Source of the DNA: Campylorhamphus procurvoides
Taxonomy: Eukaryota > Chordata > Aves > Passeriformes > Dendrocolaptidae
DNA: 64,000 nt
Direction of reading: 5' to 3'
Assembly: GCA_013396655.1 (NCBI GenBank)
Contig: WBMV01008391.1
Span: 1,074,084-1,138,083, forward strand
The notes under the pieces were generated by a model. The model saw only the letters and a list, made by a program, of their open reading frames with translations, had not been told where the DNA came from and made no database searches. This document shows positions 26,690-38,783 of this stretch, piece by piece (within the stretch, counting starts at the first letter, position 1; each line of letters begins with the position of its first letter). The position numbers and the translations under genes are program-made.

Positions 26690-27140
26690 TTCATATAAGG
26701 TCAGTCATCCTATTGGCAAAAATAGCATCACCCTGCTTAGTGACCTGGATTCCACCTCTCCTTAGCAGACACTGGTCCACAACCAGGATCCCACGGTCAT
26801 AGAACCCAAAAACCTGTTGCTGACACCAGTTCCTCAGACAATTATGGATTTGTCCTATTAATGCCCTTCTCCTCTCCCTTTTCCCTCACTGGGAGGATTA
26901 AGGAGAGTTCTCCTTGATCCCCTGTGCTCTTGACCACTTCCTTCAGAGCTCTGTAGTCACTTTAGCTTATTTGTCCCTACAGGAAATATTAGCAGAGGGT
27001 AGTAGTCAGTGGGTCAGACAAGCTTACACAGTCATCCAAACTTTTCTGGACCCTGGTCCCCATCAGGAAAAAAACCTCTCTAGGTGGCTGGTCGGATTGA
27101 AAAGATGTGTGTCTGTGTCCCTTGGAGCAGGCAGTCACCC
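26690..27140 (-). pseudogene. Decayed CR1 ORF1 with GDSL/SGNH esterase-like domain
   Basis: Read on the minus strand this is the remnant of the esterase-like domain known from ORF1 of CR1-type LINEs. The landmark blocks are in the right order. GDCLLQGT (the GDSL block with the catalytic Ser changed to Cys) is at about 27117-27139. A VGTN block follows at 26969-26980. An ILPV strand is at about 26887-26898. A degenerate catalytic block reads GGIQVT where DGIHLT would be expected, at 26739-26756. Stop codons and at least one frameshift (an extra T before the FYD-like segment) break the frame, so it is dead. In living elements ORF1 is thought to bind RNA or protein, and the esterase role is poorly understood. 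The assignment rests on motif order and spacing read by eye. Confidence 0.75.
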
Positions 27141-30100
27141 ATTATGACTTGCAATTTTGGTGTACAAACAGCCATATAGCCACTAAAAAAAGTCTTTCAC
27201 AGGAATCACAGTAGTTTTCATATGTTTAGAAAAAGGAATTTGAAGAGAGTTGACTTCTCCTTACAGAGGGGAAATACTTAGATTGTGTGCAATGAAATGT
27301 ATTATACAGATCAGATAGCGGGAGTAGCCTACAAACAACCAATATTTCCTCTATTGTGTCAGCTTTTTATATCTAGCATAAACAATTTCTGACTGGTCTA
27401 AATTAGCCCCACTAACTCACCAGTCTGAAAGACATCTAGATAAAGGTGGATTGAAGACAAAGGTGAGCTCCTCCTCAAATGTGCTGAGCACACCTTGATT
27501 CCAGATCCATTTCAAGATCAACAGGTTTTTAAATTACTTCAGCAGCTTTTGCACATTAAAATTTCTACCAACAATTTGTAAGCTTTCACTAAATAAGTGA
27601 CATCTCTACACGTTATCTGACTAGAGCTGAGACAAGCAAATGAATAATCATCATTGTCTGCAAACTTGTTTTTTCTTCTTATGACACATAAAGCTTATGA
27701 CAAATAAAGCATTAGTAAGATCATAAAATTGTGTTGCAGTCCTGAGATTTATAGTGAGTTGCTCAGTTTACCAGTGAAGGAATATTAGTCTCATAAATAA
27801 TGCATGTAATCATCTGCTTGACTGAGGCATTCTTGCCAGAAATGTGCTTGTTAATTATGGTCTTTTCTACTGATTCTAAGGCTTCTGGATTCATTTTAAC
27901 AGCATGTAGAATCTGTGTCCTGTTAAAATACTTTCCAGCAGTTAAAACATATTTGTGTGACACAATAGTCTGTGTTTGTATTTTAACTTTCCATAATTGT
28001 ACGGTTTCCATGCACACAGATGAAATACTAGTGATCCTATATTAACGGTAGATGACCTACCCACAATGCACTCCATGAATAAAATCCACTTTTCCTAAAA
28101 AAATATACAGTTTTTAACAAGACAATGGGAGGAATTAAAAAAAAAAATTAGAAACGTAAGATAAAAGTAAAAGCAAAGTTATACCTTCAATAAGTGTTTA
28201 AGTGTTTTTGTAACACACCTTGTTTCTATATAAATCTAGACAAAGATCATTATTGAAGACATCTGCTAATGATGAGCTAAAATTCTAGGCTTTATTGGTG
28301 ACCTTATTTTTGTAGATAGGAGATTTCCTCTCCTATCTAAAACCATAACACCAATACCCTGTTATCCCTGGATAAAACGTTACACATGCAAACTTGACAG
28401 TCTTGGCCTTCCCTGGAGATTGTGGTGTATTTTGCGCATGCGTACTTTCATTCAGAAACTACCTGATTTGTTGTAGAGGAAATTCTAAATATAAAATAAC
28501 ATCTCTGCAATGTGAACTACGTAATAATGAAAGAATAAAGAACAAAAAATCTTTGAAAATCTGTATGTGCCTCTTGTGACATAAAGACTAATTGATTACC
28601 CATCAGCTTCAAAATATATAGGAATAATTCAGGGCTCTCTGTCCCTATGGAGAATCATTTCTGTAAAGCCTGATTATTTTTAACTCTGTCCTGTCTGAAT
28701 TCCCATAGACATGTCCATCACTTACTACACCTAAATACACAAGCCTCATTTAGGTTTCTACTCCTCAGCTTCCCACTGAACCTCACAAAATGTTTATAGT
28801 TGATGGTAACCAATAGTAATTAAAAAAAAAATCTGCCTTCATTTGTGATTTAAACCTAAGTTTTGCAAAACCATACTAAAAATACAGCATCTGTAATGTA
28901 TTAACTTGCATCCAAGATTGAACTGAATCCAGACTGGGTTAGTTAATGAAGTTGGTGAAGGTTGCAACAGTAGTCCCTGAGGATGCTCTTTCATTTATTC
29001 AGAGACATGAAGAATCAAACAAATACATGGGGATTCACCCCAATTCTCTATAGAATTGAAAGCCTCACTAGAAACTGCAATAAGACTTTGTTTAACTGCA
29101 AACTTTTACTCAGAGACCATAAAGGTCCTTCAGCCATCTTCTGGCCAGCAGTGATGTTCATGGGCTGATGAAGACACTCCTCTCTCACACCATTCCACAT
29201 GTAACTTGTGGTTCTGTTAGTTATCCAGATGGGAAGGGTGGGGTTAGAATTTCTTTTAGGAAGAAAAGAAATATTTGGTACTGGAAATAGAATAATGCAA
29301 AAATTGTCATTAAATGTAAACTGGATTTCAGTGAGCATATAAATCAAATTGCTTGTTAAAACTTCATACTCAGATAAACAAAACCTAGACTTTTTTACAG
29401 TTTGACACAACAGCAGCAATTTATTAGATTTTAAAAAATAACTTACCACTAACAAATCATCTGTCTTTGACAGAAAACTGGCAAGTTATTTATTACACAA
29501 CGTACTTAACAAATCTGTGCACAAGACACCAGAGAATAAAAGTAATATTGACTATAAAATCTAATATTAAAAAAATCAACTCTCCTATTAATTGCAAATC
29601 TCAGTGTGGGATGATTAAAAACAAATGGGTTTGGAGCAGCAGTTCTTTAAATGGAGACATCAAGTCTGTGTTTGAATTTTGTAATGTTTACTCCAAATGT
29701 CAGAAATTCATCACGTCTTTGAACAGAGGTTGTGTTGTTACTAAGTTTGATTTGTATTGATTTGTATAAAATGTTTATCTAAACATTAAATATAAAAAGC
29801 AATGTAAACAGTAGAGTAACTTTATCTCATGTCTCTTCCCAATATCCCAGTTTGTGACTATACCATGGGTCACTACAGTACACTGTTTTTCAGATTTCAT
29901 ATTCAGTGCTATCTTTACATGAAAATCTGTATATATATTTATTTCTCATATATTTGTATTTCATTATCCTCTGTACAATTCAACAAATACACACCATAAG
30001 ATAATTTGAGAGCTGCAGAGACCAAGTTGTGTTCTGGGACATCTCAGAGGATGAAACCTTCATGGAGAGGCTGTGGAAAGCAGCAGAAGGACTGCCTCCT

Positions 30101-33100
30101 CTTCCACAGGACAGACTGATAACCAGAAAGTTCTGAGAGGTACAAAATGCTAAAGATGCTTAATCCTTTCCAGCACCACACCTGGGCACGAAGGTGTTAA
30201 ACTGGTACACATTTCTCATGCTATGATTCAGAATACTCCTTCCACACTTTCACAGGGAAAATCTTGAATGCTTCTATAGCTATCTGGATGTCTAGAAGGC
30301 ATCTGCGGCTCATGTGTTGGCCAGTGTCAAGGTTTTGGTAGTGGGGAGCCTGCAGAATTGCTTCTGTGAGAAGAGACAGGGGGTTGCCCCATGCTGGACA
30401 CAGACAGCTCCAACAGACCGACCACAGGACACAAAAGCGACCATCAGACAATCTTGTGGTGCCTCAGGGAAAATGCTGTTTAGAAAGAGCAAGATACCAG
30501 AAAGAGAAGTGGAGGGAAGATGAAGAGGAGTAAATAGAGAGAGGAGGAGGAAATCGTAGTGACACAACAGAGGCAGCAGGAGGAGGAGATGCTCCATGGC
30601 AGAGTAGATGTTCCTGAAAGATGGCAGACCATTAGGGTTCCACATCAGACCATAGGAAATGAACTAGAAGGAAGGAGTAGCCAAGAGAAACCACCACATC
30701 TAGACTGCAATCTCCATCCTGCATCACATTTTTTCTTGCTGAATGCAATGCGTGATGATAACAGAGCAGGGAGAAGTGGTGTCTGAAGACAAGGTGAGCC
30801 TGGGAAAGAAGGAGTGTGTTTTGCCTAAATATTCTAAAGTTTGTGTCTTTTTTCTTTGTTTCCCATACCCAAATCAGTAGCTAAATATTTATATTAATTG
30901 GCAATAAATCAAGTTCATTTCCCCAAGCTGAGTCTCTCTTGCCCATGACAGTAATTGTTACTTGATTTTCCTGTCCTTATCTCAATCCACCAGCTCTGTA
31001 GCTTCTGTCCTTCCAATTCTTTCACCTATCCAAACACAAGAGTAAACTACTGTCCGGATGCTTGGCTGCCAGCTCGTTCCAACCCACCATAGTTATCTTA
31101 CCAACTAGAGACAGCTAAAGGCCAAGAAGGACAAATAAAAATGCCAGTTCAGATGACTGGAAGTGTTTTACAGCATTGTCATCTAGCACTATCAGACCTA
31201 CAATCCTGTTGTTAATGGCTATGCTACACAGTCAGTGAATTGAAAGAGCAATTTGTCTGTACATTTTCTCAGGACTGAAATAGGTCACATGACCTGGAAG
31301 TGCTCAAGTTCATAGATCTGCAGGTTTAAAATTGGAGTATGAGCAGGGGAAGAATGGGAATGTGCAGTAAAGGTGGTAAAGCTGCATGGGTAATTCATAG
31401 AGTATAAATCCCAAGAAGTGTAAGGGAAACAGACTACTATTTCTCCGTCCTGTAACCAGCTAGCACGAAACTTTTCCTAGTAACTGGAACAAAATGAACT
31501 ATTAGATTCTCTTCATCCCCTAACATGGCCAGGAAAAACAGCCAGCTGTGCAAAGCATCACACTGCCTAAAATGGTAAGATTGCTCTTACCCTCTCTCTT
31601 TGAAGAAATTAGTCCTAAGACACAGTTATGTCGTTAAGTGGCAGGTAGTACCAGGCACAGACAATAGAGTTATCTCCAAATCAGCTATTTGTTGACACAA
31701 AGGGTGTGTGAGCTAGGACTAGAAAAAACCTGGATTCTCTAGTTATTAATTCTATTTCATCCAGCAGCTAAAAAACCAAGTCAAACAAGCCAATGAATAT
31801 CCTAAAACAATTTCTACAATAGGCAGTGATTTCCACATGTAGGATTCACTGGGTCTGCTTTGCACATGCTGTGTTCAAAACCTTGACTTAACAGTCATGC
31901 CAAGAGGGCCCAGATTCATTATGCATGCTGCAAATTAATTTTATGACACATGCATACATGCTGTGATGTCTTGAACTCTTTGTTCCTCCTTCAAAACTCA
32001 TTTATCCTCATGTGCATGTCTATCTTGCTCAGGACAAGTCAGAACTATATAAACTACCACAAATCATCAGTGTGCAGTAGGAAACATAGATCTAGATGTC
32101 TCAGCAACTTGGCATGAGCTTCATGGCATACACACACATTTCAGCCAAAATGTACTGGCTGAATAATTTGGCCAAAATAATAGTTCAAACAGGGAAATTT
32201 CAGATGTCTGAGGAGCAGACCAAATTATCAACTGCTGCTTCTGGGATAAACACTGTTATTTCTATCCTGGACTGCATTGTGCACCCACATCACGCAACAT
32301 TGCATCATGTAATATGCACTGTGAGATAACGACTTCAAAAGTTTTAAAACACAGAGACCTGTGTTTGAATGGTTAAGTCTGTGTTTTTCTATGCTGTAAT
32401 TTCCCCAAGACTCCTACTTACCACAACCTTTTATACAGCACTGAGTGTCCCATTTTTGGTCTTATTTGGAAATTCAGAGGTGTCTGCTTCTGGACAACAG
32501 AGGTCTGAATGACAGATAATTGCTATGGATATATTTGAGGCATCCTTTCACCACTTGATTGCAGTAATACCTTTTCCCTTACTAATCATATTTTTCCATC
32601 CAAGTGTATTTGTAATACAAGAGCTTGAAGTATCACGAGAAATCTGAGGTCATTAGGTCTCTCAGTCTCCAGAGGAAATATGATGTTAGAACTGTAAAGC
32701 CATCATATAAACAGTACATTTCTGCTGCAGCTAGTGATGAACTTAAAGCTAAAATAGAAACAAACTGTTTGTTTAAGAAAGGCTGTTAAACAATTGAATT
32801 TATTGTGAGCACGGAACAGAATCAAAAGAATGAAAACCTGCCTTTGGTGGGGGAGAAAGTCTATTGCTTATTAATCTATCTTCATATATACAAGGATCAG
32901 AGAAGTTAGCCAGAAGATTATCTCCTATACTTATAACTTAACACTAAAATAAGGGATTTTATTTTATGAATATTCAACTTGTCTTTCTAATATAAAAGGT
33001 AGCAGCCAGTACCCTCTGCTTTAATAAGCAGGTGTCAACTGTGTTGTAAAAGCCTAATTTAATCTTCAACATGGACAAACACATGCCTTCAGTGCAGCTT

Positions 33101-36100
33101 GAGTTTAGCAGCATTCCTGTTCATGGATGCTTCTTACCTTCCATTATAGTTGAGGTCATTTCTAGAAGGGAATGCCAAAAAACCAGCAAATGTTAGAGAT
33201 GAGTTTTGTCTGAGATCACTTTCTGTGCTAAGTCCAAGAGCACCCTCTGACTGGCTGACCAGCTAACTGAAGTACACAGGTATCCACTACTGCTATTAAA
33301 AAGATTAGACATTTCAGACTTATAACTCTGTGTATTTTGTCAGACCAAATGCCACCCTCTGTTAAGCTCTTCCTCAGAGAGGAAAATCTGGCCATTTATA
33401 GTTAGTGCAAGCCAAGCAATCGGCATGCCAGGTCTGCAGCTGAAAATCTCGAATTATCTTGTAACAGCAGCAGGAATATTTAGGGATGAGTGATTGTAAG
33501 AAAGGACTCATGAGACTGGCAGCTTTCAGCAGGAGTTTGGCCAAGCTAAACACAAAGTAGAAAATGCTCTTCAGTTACTGCAGTGTATTCCCAGACCCCC
33601 TCCTGTCTACACATATCTAATTTTCTTAGTTTAAGACCTAAGAAAATAAATGTCCAGACAAAACAGAGCTTCACATACAATTCACAGGGGGTTTTATTCT
33701 TCCAGGTGGAGAGTACAAAAGAGTAACAAGGAGCAACTTCATGAACAGCTCCAAGAAAAGAGATGTTTGTTATCAGCAACTTGAGAAAGGGACTGCAGAC
33801 AGTTCCAGTGAGACCTCTGCATGTGGGCCATGCAATGACCATGTAGGCAGCTAAGACAGCATTTCTAAAACAGTGACTTTCAGTCTGTGGTCCATAAGGC
33901 ACCTTGAGTCCACGAACTTTTTATGGAAATTCAAAGTCAGCAAGGTAATTCTCAAGGAGAAATTTGACACATTATTATCTACAACTTCACCGGAAAAAGG
34001 GTAAAGTTACTGTAACAAAACAAAAAAAAAAAAAAGTTGTGAAAACCACTGCTCTACAATATCTGACCCAGTCATCTTCTGTAGACACAAGAATATTAGA
34101 AAGAGAAAAGAGTAAACATAAAGTTCAGCTGGTTGTTACTCAGCCTGGAAAAGTAAACGGATGCTATTTTCTAAGAAAAGTAGCTAGTAAAAATAAGCAA
34201 AACTGGCTGGTCACTTTAGCGAGAAGCATGGGAACAGGTCTTTGAGGTTGTGCTGTACCCACTGCTGCTACTTGGAAAGGAAAATACAGCTATGGCCTTA
34301 TCTGTTTGGGGTTTTTTCCACTTTTCATACATCCCAAAGGCTAAACTAATTTTTTTTAATGAGCAGATCGCACAATTTCTGCCATTCATGCGCTGGTGAT
34401 CACTAACTTAGATAACTATGATGGCAATTCTAGCAGAACTAAATTGTAGACATGTTTGAGAATTATGTCTAGCATAGAATTCAGGAATTCATCTTCTGCA
34501 TGGCACCTCTTCCAAACAGTGCACAGAATAAGCAATGTTGGACCTTCACTGACTCTTTAAAAATTAAAAAATACTACTTCAGGCATCAGCACTGGCCTGC
34601 CATTCCAAAGAAGTGCTGAATGCTTCTCTCCAGTGTTCTACGTGTACAAGTAGGATCAGAGACTGTGTCTTCGGTGGTGACAGATTCACGAGCAAAGGAC
34701 GTATGTAGCAGAGTGCTTTGCAAATAAACTCATCCTTCCCTTCACTATCTCCTCTCTCCATATGTAGAAGTACTTAGCAGACATTAAATACTTTAAGTCC
34801 TTAGCTACCAGCAAGTAGGATTGCATACACTGTGACAGTAATCAATTTCTCAAGATTGTGAAGGAGACTCATTAAAATGGTAAGTTATCAGCTCTTTCCA
34901 GGCCATTTTCCCTGATCACAACAGATAAAGAAGACAGTAATTATTAAACCAAAGAATATATCCACAACAGCACTTAACTTTTAGATATATTTCAGAGCCT
35001 TTATCCTGAAGTTGAGAACTTAAAATGGTTAGAAATTTGAGGTGAACATCAGGAAGTAATGTGGGACCTCATGTTTACTACCCAAAGGAAACTAAAGGTG
35101 GCACAGTCAAGCAAGCTACCACAACTTCACATGAGCAGTTATGCTGTACCTGGTAATCTCCGTGGCAAATATGAGCTGAAACATCTAAATTTCAACGAAA
35201 AAAGACTTTTTTTCTAGCTCTACCTCACAATTGTAAGAGATGAAAGAGATATGTTATGAAAGCCCACTTGACATGCCAATGCTCATGAAGCCATAGGCAC
35301 ACACCAGTGGATGTCAGCCCTTGAACATCTGCCCTTCAACCAACGTTATGGCCAAATTGTTAGACATAAGCCCCAGTTTCACAAGGATTAACCTGTTTTG
35401 CAGCCTGCAACTTGCTGGTCAGGAAATATATCAGGGAGTTGGAAACACAGGATTAAATCCTTCTTCTTTCAGACAAACCAAACTCATTCTTTTAAGGGTA
35501 CCGAAGATAGCTATGGGGCAGAAAGAAAGAAGTCCTTCTCACACCTTCCCATTGAATGCAGGCCATGGTGCGTGATTAGTGAAAAATCTTCTGAACATAA
35601 AGGATGAAGAAAATGTGGTGAAATAAAATGACCCCATAAGCTGATTGATAAGAGACGGACCTATGTTTCTGGCCCATCAGTGTTGCATATAAAGCATTAC
35701 AATAACATTTTGAAAACAGTTATCAGACAAACACTTGGATCAAAGTAGGCCTACCCATAACAGAAACTAGTTTAAAAGAGTAGCCTACAAAGAAAATACT
35801 GAGATAGGCATTTCAAGCAAACTGAATTTTTTTCTTTCTGTTGTTTTTTACTCTGGCAGTGATCCAGGGTATTAATTATTGTGAGTGTTTCGTTTAGTCT
35901 GTACCGGAGGAATGCATGGTGTGTGGGATGTTTTCCATCTCCTGTGGACATATGCAATGGACTTCGTGAGTCACCATGCAGTTACTCTGTGTGAGGTGCA
36001 GCACAGCACGATTTCTCTCATTGCCAGCTAAATTTTTTGAATGTAGACTGACTGCACACCTCTCTTCATATGGTATTTTCTGTGCAGGGAAATAGCAACT

Positions 36101-38708
36101 TCATCCCTCCCTCATCTGTTTGCTGCCTTTGGCTGATAGTCCACAGCCAGTGAAGAGCCAGATGACTCCTGACTACAATGCTTTCACATCTAGCAGCCTC
36201 ATGGCTGGTTCACACAGCTTCTGACCCCCTGGAGTTTCAAAAGGGGGCCAATCTGGACACACACAAATCATTTAATTGCTGCAAGTTCACATCAGCCAAA
36301 TGTATGTGGAATTTAAAGCTATGGAGGTGAAGGGTAAGATTTAGGCCAGATGCCATGAGGCCAGTTTGCGTTCTAGAGATGAGATTTCTGTGCACATTGA
36401 GGATCCCTTTCTGTAGATGACACTCCCAATATTATTCACGGAGAGTTGCAGCTGTTTGGAGGGTTACCAGGTCTCAACAGATTTATTCTCCAAAGGCAGG
36501 CAGAGACACTTCCCTACTGGCCTCCTGGCTTCCTTTGGCTGACTTCACCTAATGGCAGGGTTTGGTCCCTTGGAGCATGCTTCAGTGCAGATTTGTGTGG
36601 TGATGTGCATGTATTTCTTAAGAAAACCACTCAAAGCAAGAAAGAAACATCCCTGGGCAAAATCCTATCATCCAAGTTAAATTCTAAATGCCGATGCATT
36701 TACAAACAGCTAGTATCTCCAAGAGCCCTGGGAGATGTGAGCCCTAGTTTCCTAGGAAGCTGTGTTTTGGAGATCAGTGTGCATTCCCAGGTGTCTTGTA
36801 CACATGGAGCTGACTTCTGTCATTGGGATAATTAGTAAAGGCTCTCCTGGAAGAATTTAATATCTCTGATAGCTCTACTTCTCTTGTCACAGGCTCAAGA
36901 GTTGTTAGATGAGGATAGGCAAAGAAAAAGGGAAAGAGAGGAGTCTCTCTAAGTCCCGTTTCCCTAAAGAAGCAGGTTTTTATATGCTATGTTACATGTA
37001 GGTACATCACTCAAGCCCAGATTGAAGTGGAAATTTCTTTTTTTGCTCACAAAAATTCCACTCCCAGAGAGTATCGTATTAAGCAGAAAATTCAGTGGAC
37101 AGCTGAAGAGCTCTTTTTTTGACAGTCTCACCAAATCTGGTATATTCATACAACATATTTTGTTTCTAATTGATTTTTATTAAAGAAAAGAATGATAACT
37201 AAAGTTGCAACCAGTTACAGTTTGGAATTGATTATACTTGGATCTTGAAAGTAAACAAGTGATGCAAAGGGTACAATTAGATCTGATTTAGCAGTTTATG
37301 TAGTTTGCTATTAGTCAGGCATTTACTTGTGCATATTTACTTGTAATTAGTGCCAGTTAAAAAAAAATATATAACACTTCACACAGAGTGAAAAATTTTA
37401 TCCCCTCACATAGGGATTTTTGGAAAAAAAGATTTTTGGAGAAAATTCTTTGCAAATGGAAGCATCAGTATATATTTCTTTCAGTGTCCCAGGACATGCA
37501 CTCAATTTCTCCAATAGTTTCCCTCTCATGAGTATTCACTCACTTTCTTTCCATACCATGCATGTAAAGGATCTTCTTCAGGTGACATATAATCCCACAC
37601 TTGAAACTGGTAAGGAATGTATCTGCTGCAATACATACATACAAAAACTAGACAACTTTCCTAAGCTCACAATTCACTTTGCTACTCAGCACTCTCGTGT
37701 TTTGCACAGAATGTTCATGAGTAAAACTGCTCAACCAGATTGATTAGAAAAATGAATTATTTTCCACCTACATGGTGTGGGAGGAAAATATATAAAATGG
37801 CAAAGGTTTTAGAAGTAGTACTGACTAGAATCTAATTTTCTTTCTTTTTCATTTTTTTCTCTTTTTTTCTACTTTTTGGCCAACTTAACGTTTATTTGTG
37901 CCAGATATAAATTTTAGGAAGATATGTCGGTGGATCATATCCCTTTCGCCCCAAGGCAAGACTCCTACTTATAATACATCTTTCATGATTTACGGTGATG
38001 TTTCTGAATAACTGACAGAAAAATCCATGACTGCAGAATATTATGAAAATGTTTTCTGTCCAAGAAGCTTCTCAAAGAGGACTCTAAAAAGATAAGACAC
38101 ATAAATTAAGTCTCCTCCTAGGACAACATGTTGATTCAAGCAGATAGCATTCTGTGTTAAGATAATCTCCAATAGAATGTACCACTTTGGAAAATTGTTT
38201 CAAGCAAAACTTTTGAAGTAAAGTGTCAGAAAGCTTTTGAAAAGTTACGGTTTCATACATCATTTTGATAGTTGTCTTATTTTCCTTAGTTGTCTGCAAA
38301 TACTAATGCTGAAATATTAAAATTTCTCAAGGATGAGCAATTTCAGGTTCCAATCATTTCTTGGAACTACATAAAATTACTAATAATGTCCCATCTCCTT
38401 TCCAAAACTGTTGGTTCCTTATCTCACCTCTCACAAGTACCTGTGTCATTAAGGAAACAGCGTTGGATCTGATAGACCACTGATCTGATGGTGTAGATCA
38501 CTCCTACTTCTGAAAACTCAGTAAGGGAAATCAAATGTTTAAAAAAATATATGCACATGACTAGTTGCTCTATAGATCTGATCTGTTAGTATGAAGAGAG
38601 CTGAACCACTCATAAACTTCTTAGAGCAAGGCCAGCTTTTTTTATAGCAGAGCACTGCACCCTTTAGGGCAATACTAGAAGTGGCATGTATGTATGTACA
38701 CACTTTCC
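27141..38708. other. Long repeat-poor anonymous stretch
   Basis: About 11.5 kb with no supportable gene, CR1 copy or LTR. Minor items: a 16-base tandem pair at 27678-27709; an NRF1-like CpG word at 28433-28444; a 42-codon frame at 30013-30138 with no known match; a GA-rich patch around 30490-30600; a poly-A run near 34022-34035; GGGGTTTTTT at 34308-34317. Frames of 111-135 codons (29048-29455 and 30310-30645 minus, 33546-33902 minus, 36446-36835 plus) show no domains. This is the longest interval in the window free of transposable elements I can name. It could hold conserved noncoding elements, which sequence alone does not reveal. Confidence 0.5.
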
Positions 38709-38783
38709 AAAAAAAAACCCCAAACAAAACAAAGACCCAAAAAACCAACAACAACAACAACAAAACCCAAACAAACAAAAAAG
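38709..38783. repeat. A/C-rich low-complexity block with (CAA)n
   Basis: Consists of A-runs, 'aaccccaaac', five CAA units and CAAA units on the plus strand. It contains AAAAAACCCC at 38712-38721. The minus-strand frame over it (38539-38778) is an artefact of the G/T-rich complement. Confidence 0.9.

Noticed and set aside
26230..26802. 190-codon plus-strand open frame
   Set aside because: It runs antisense through a CR1 3' end and on into a minus-strand CR1 ORF1 remnant, and its translation shows no domain. It is a shadow of repeat sequence.
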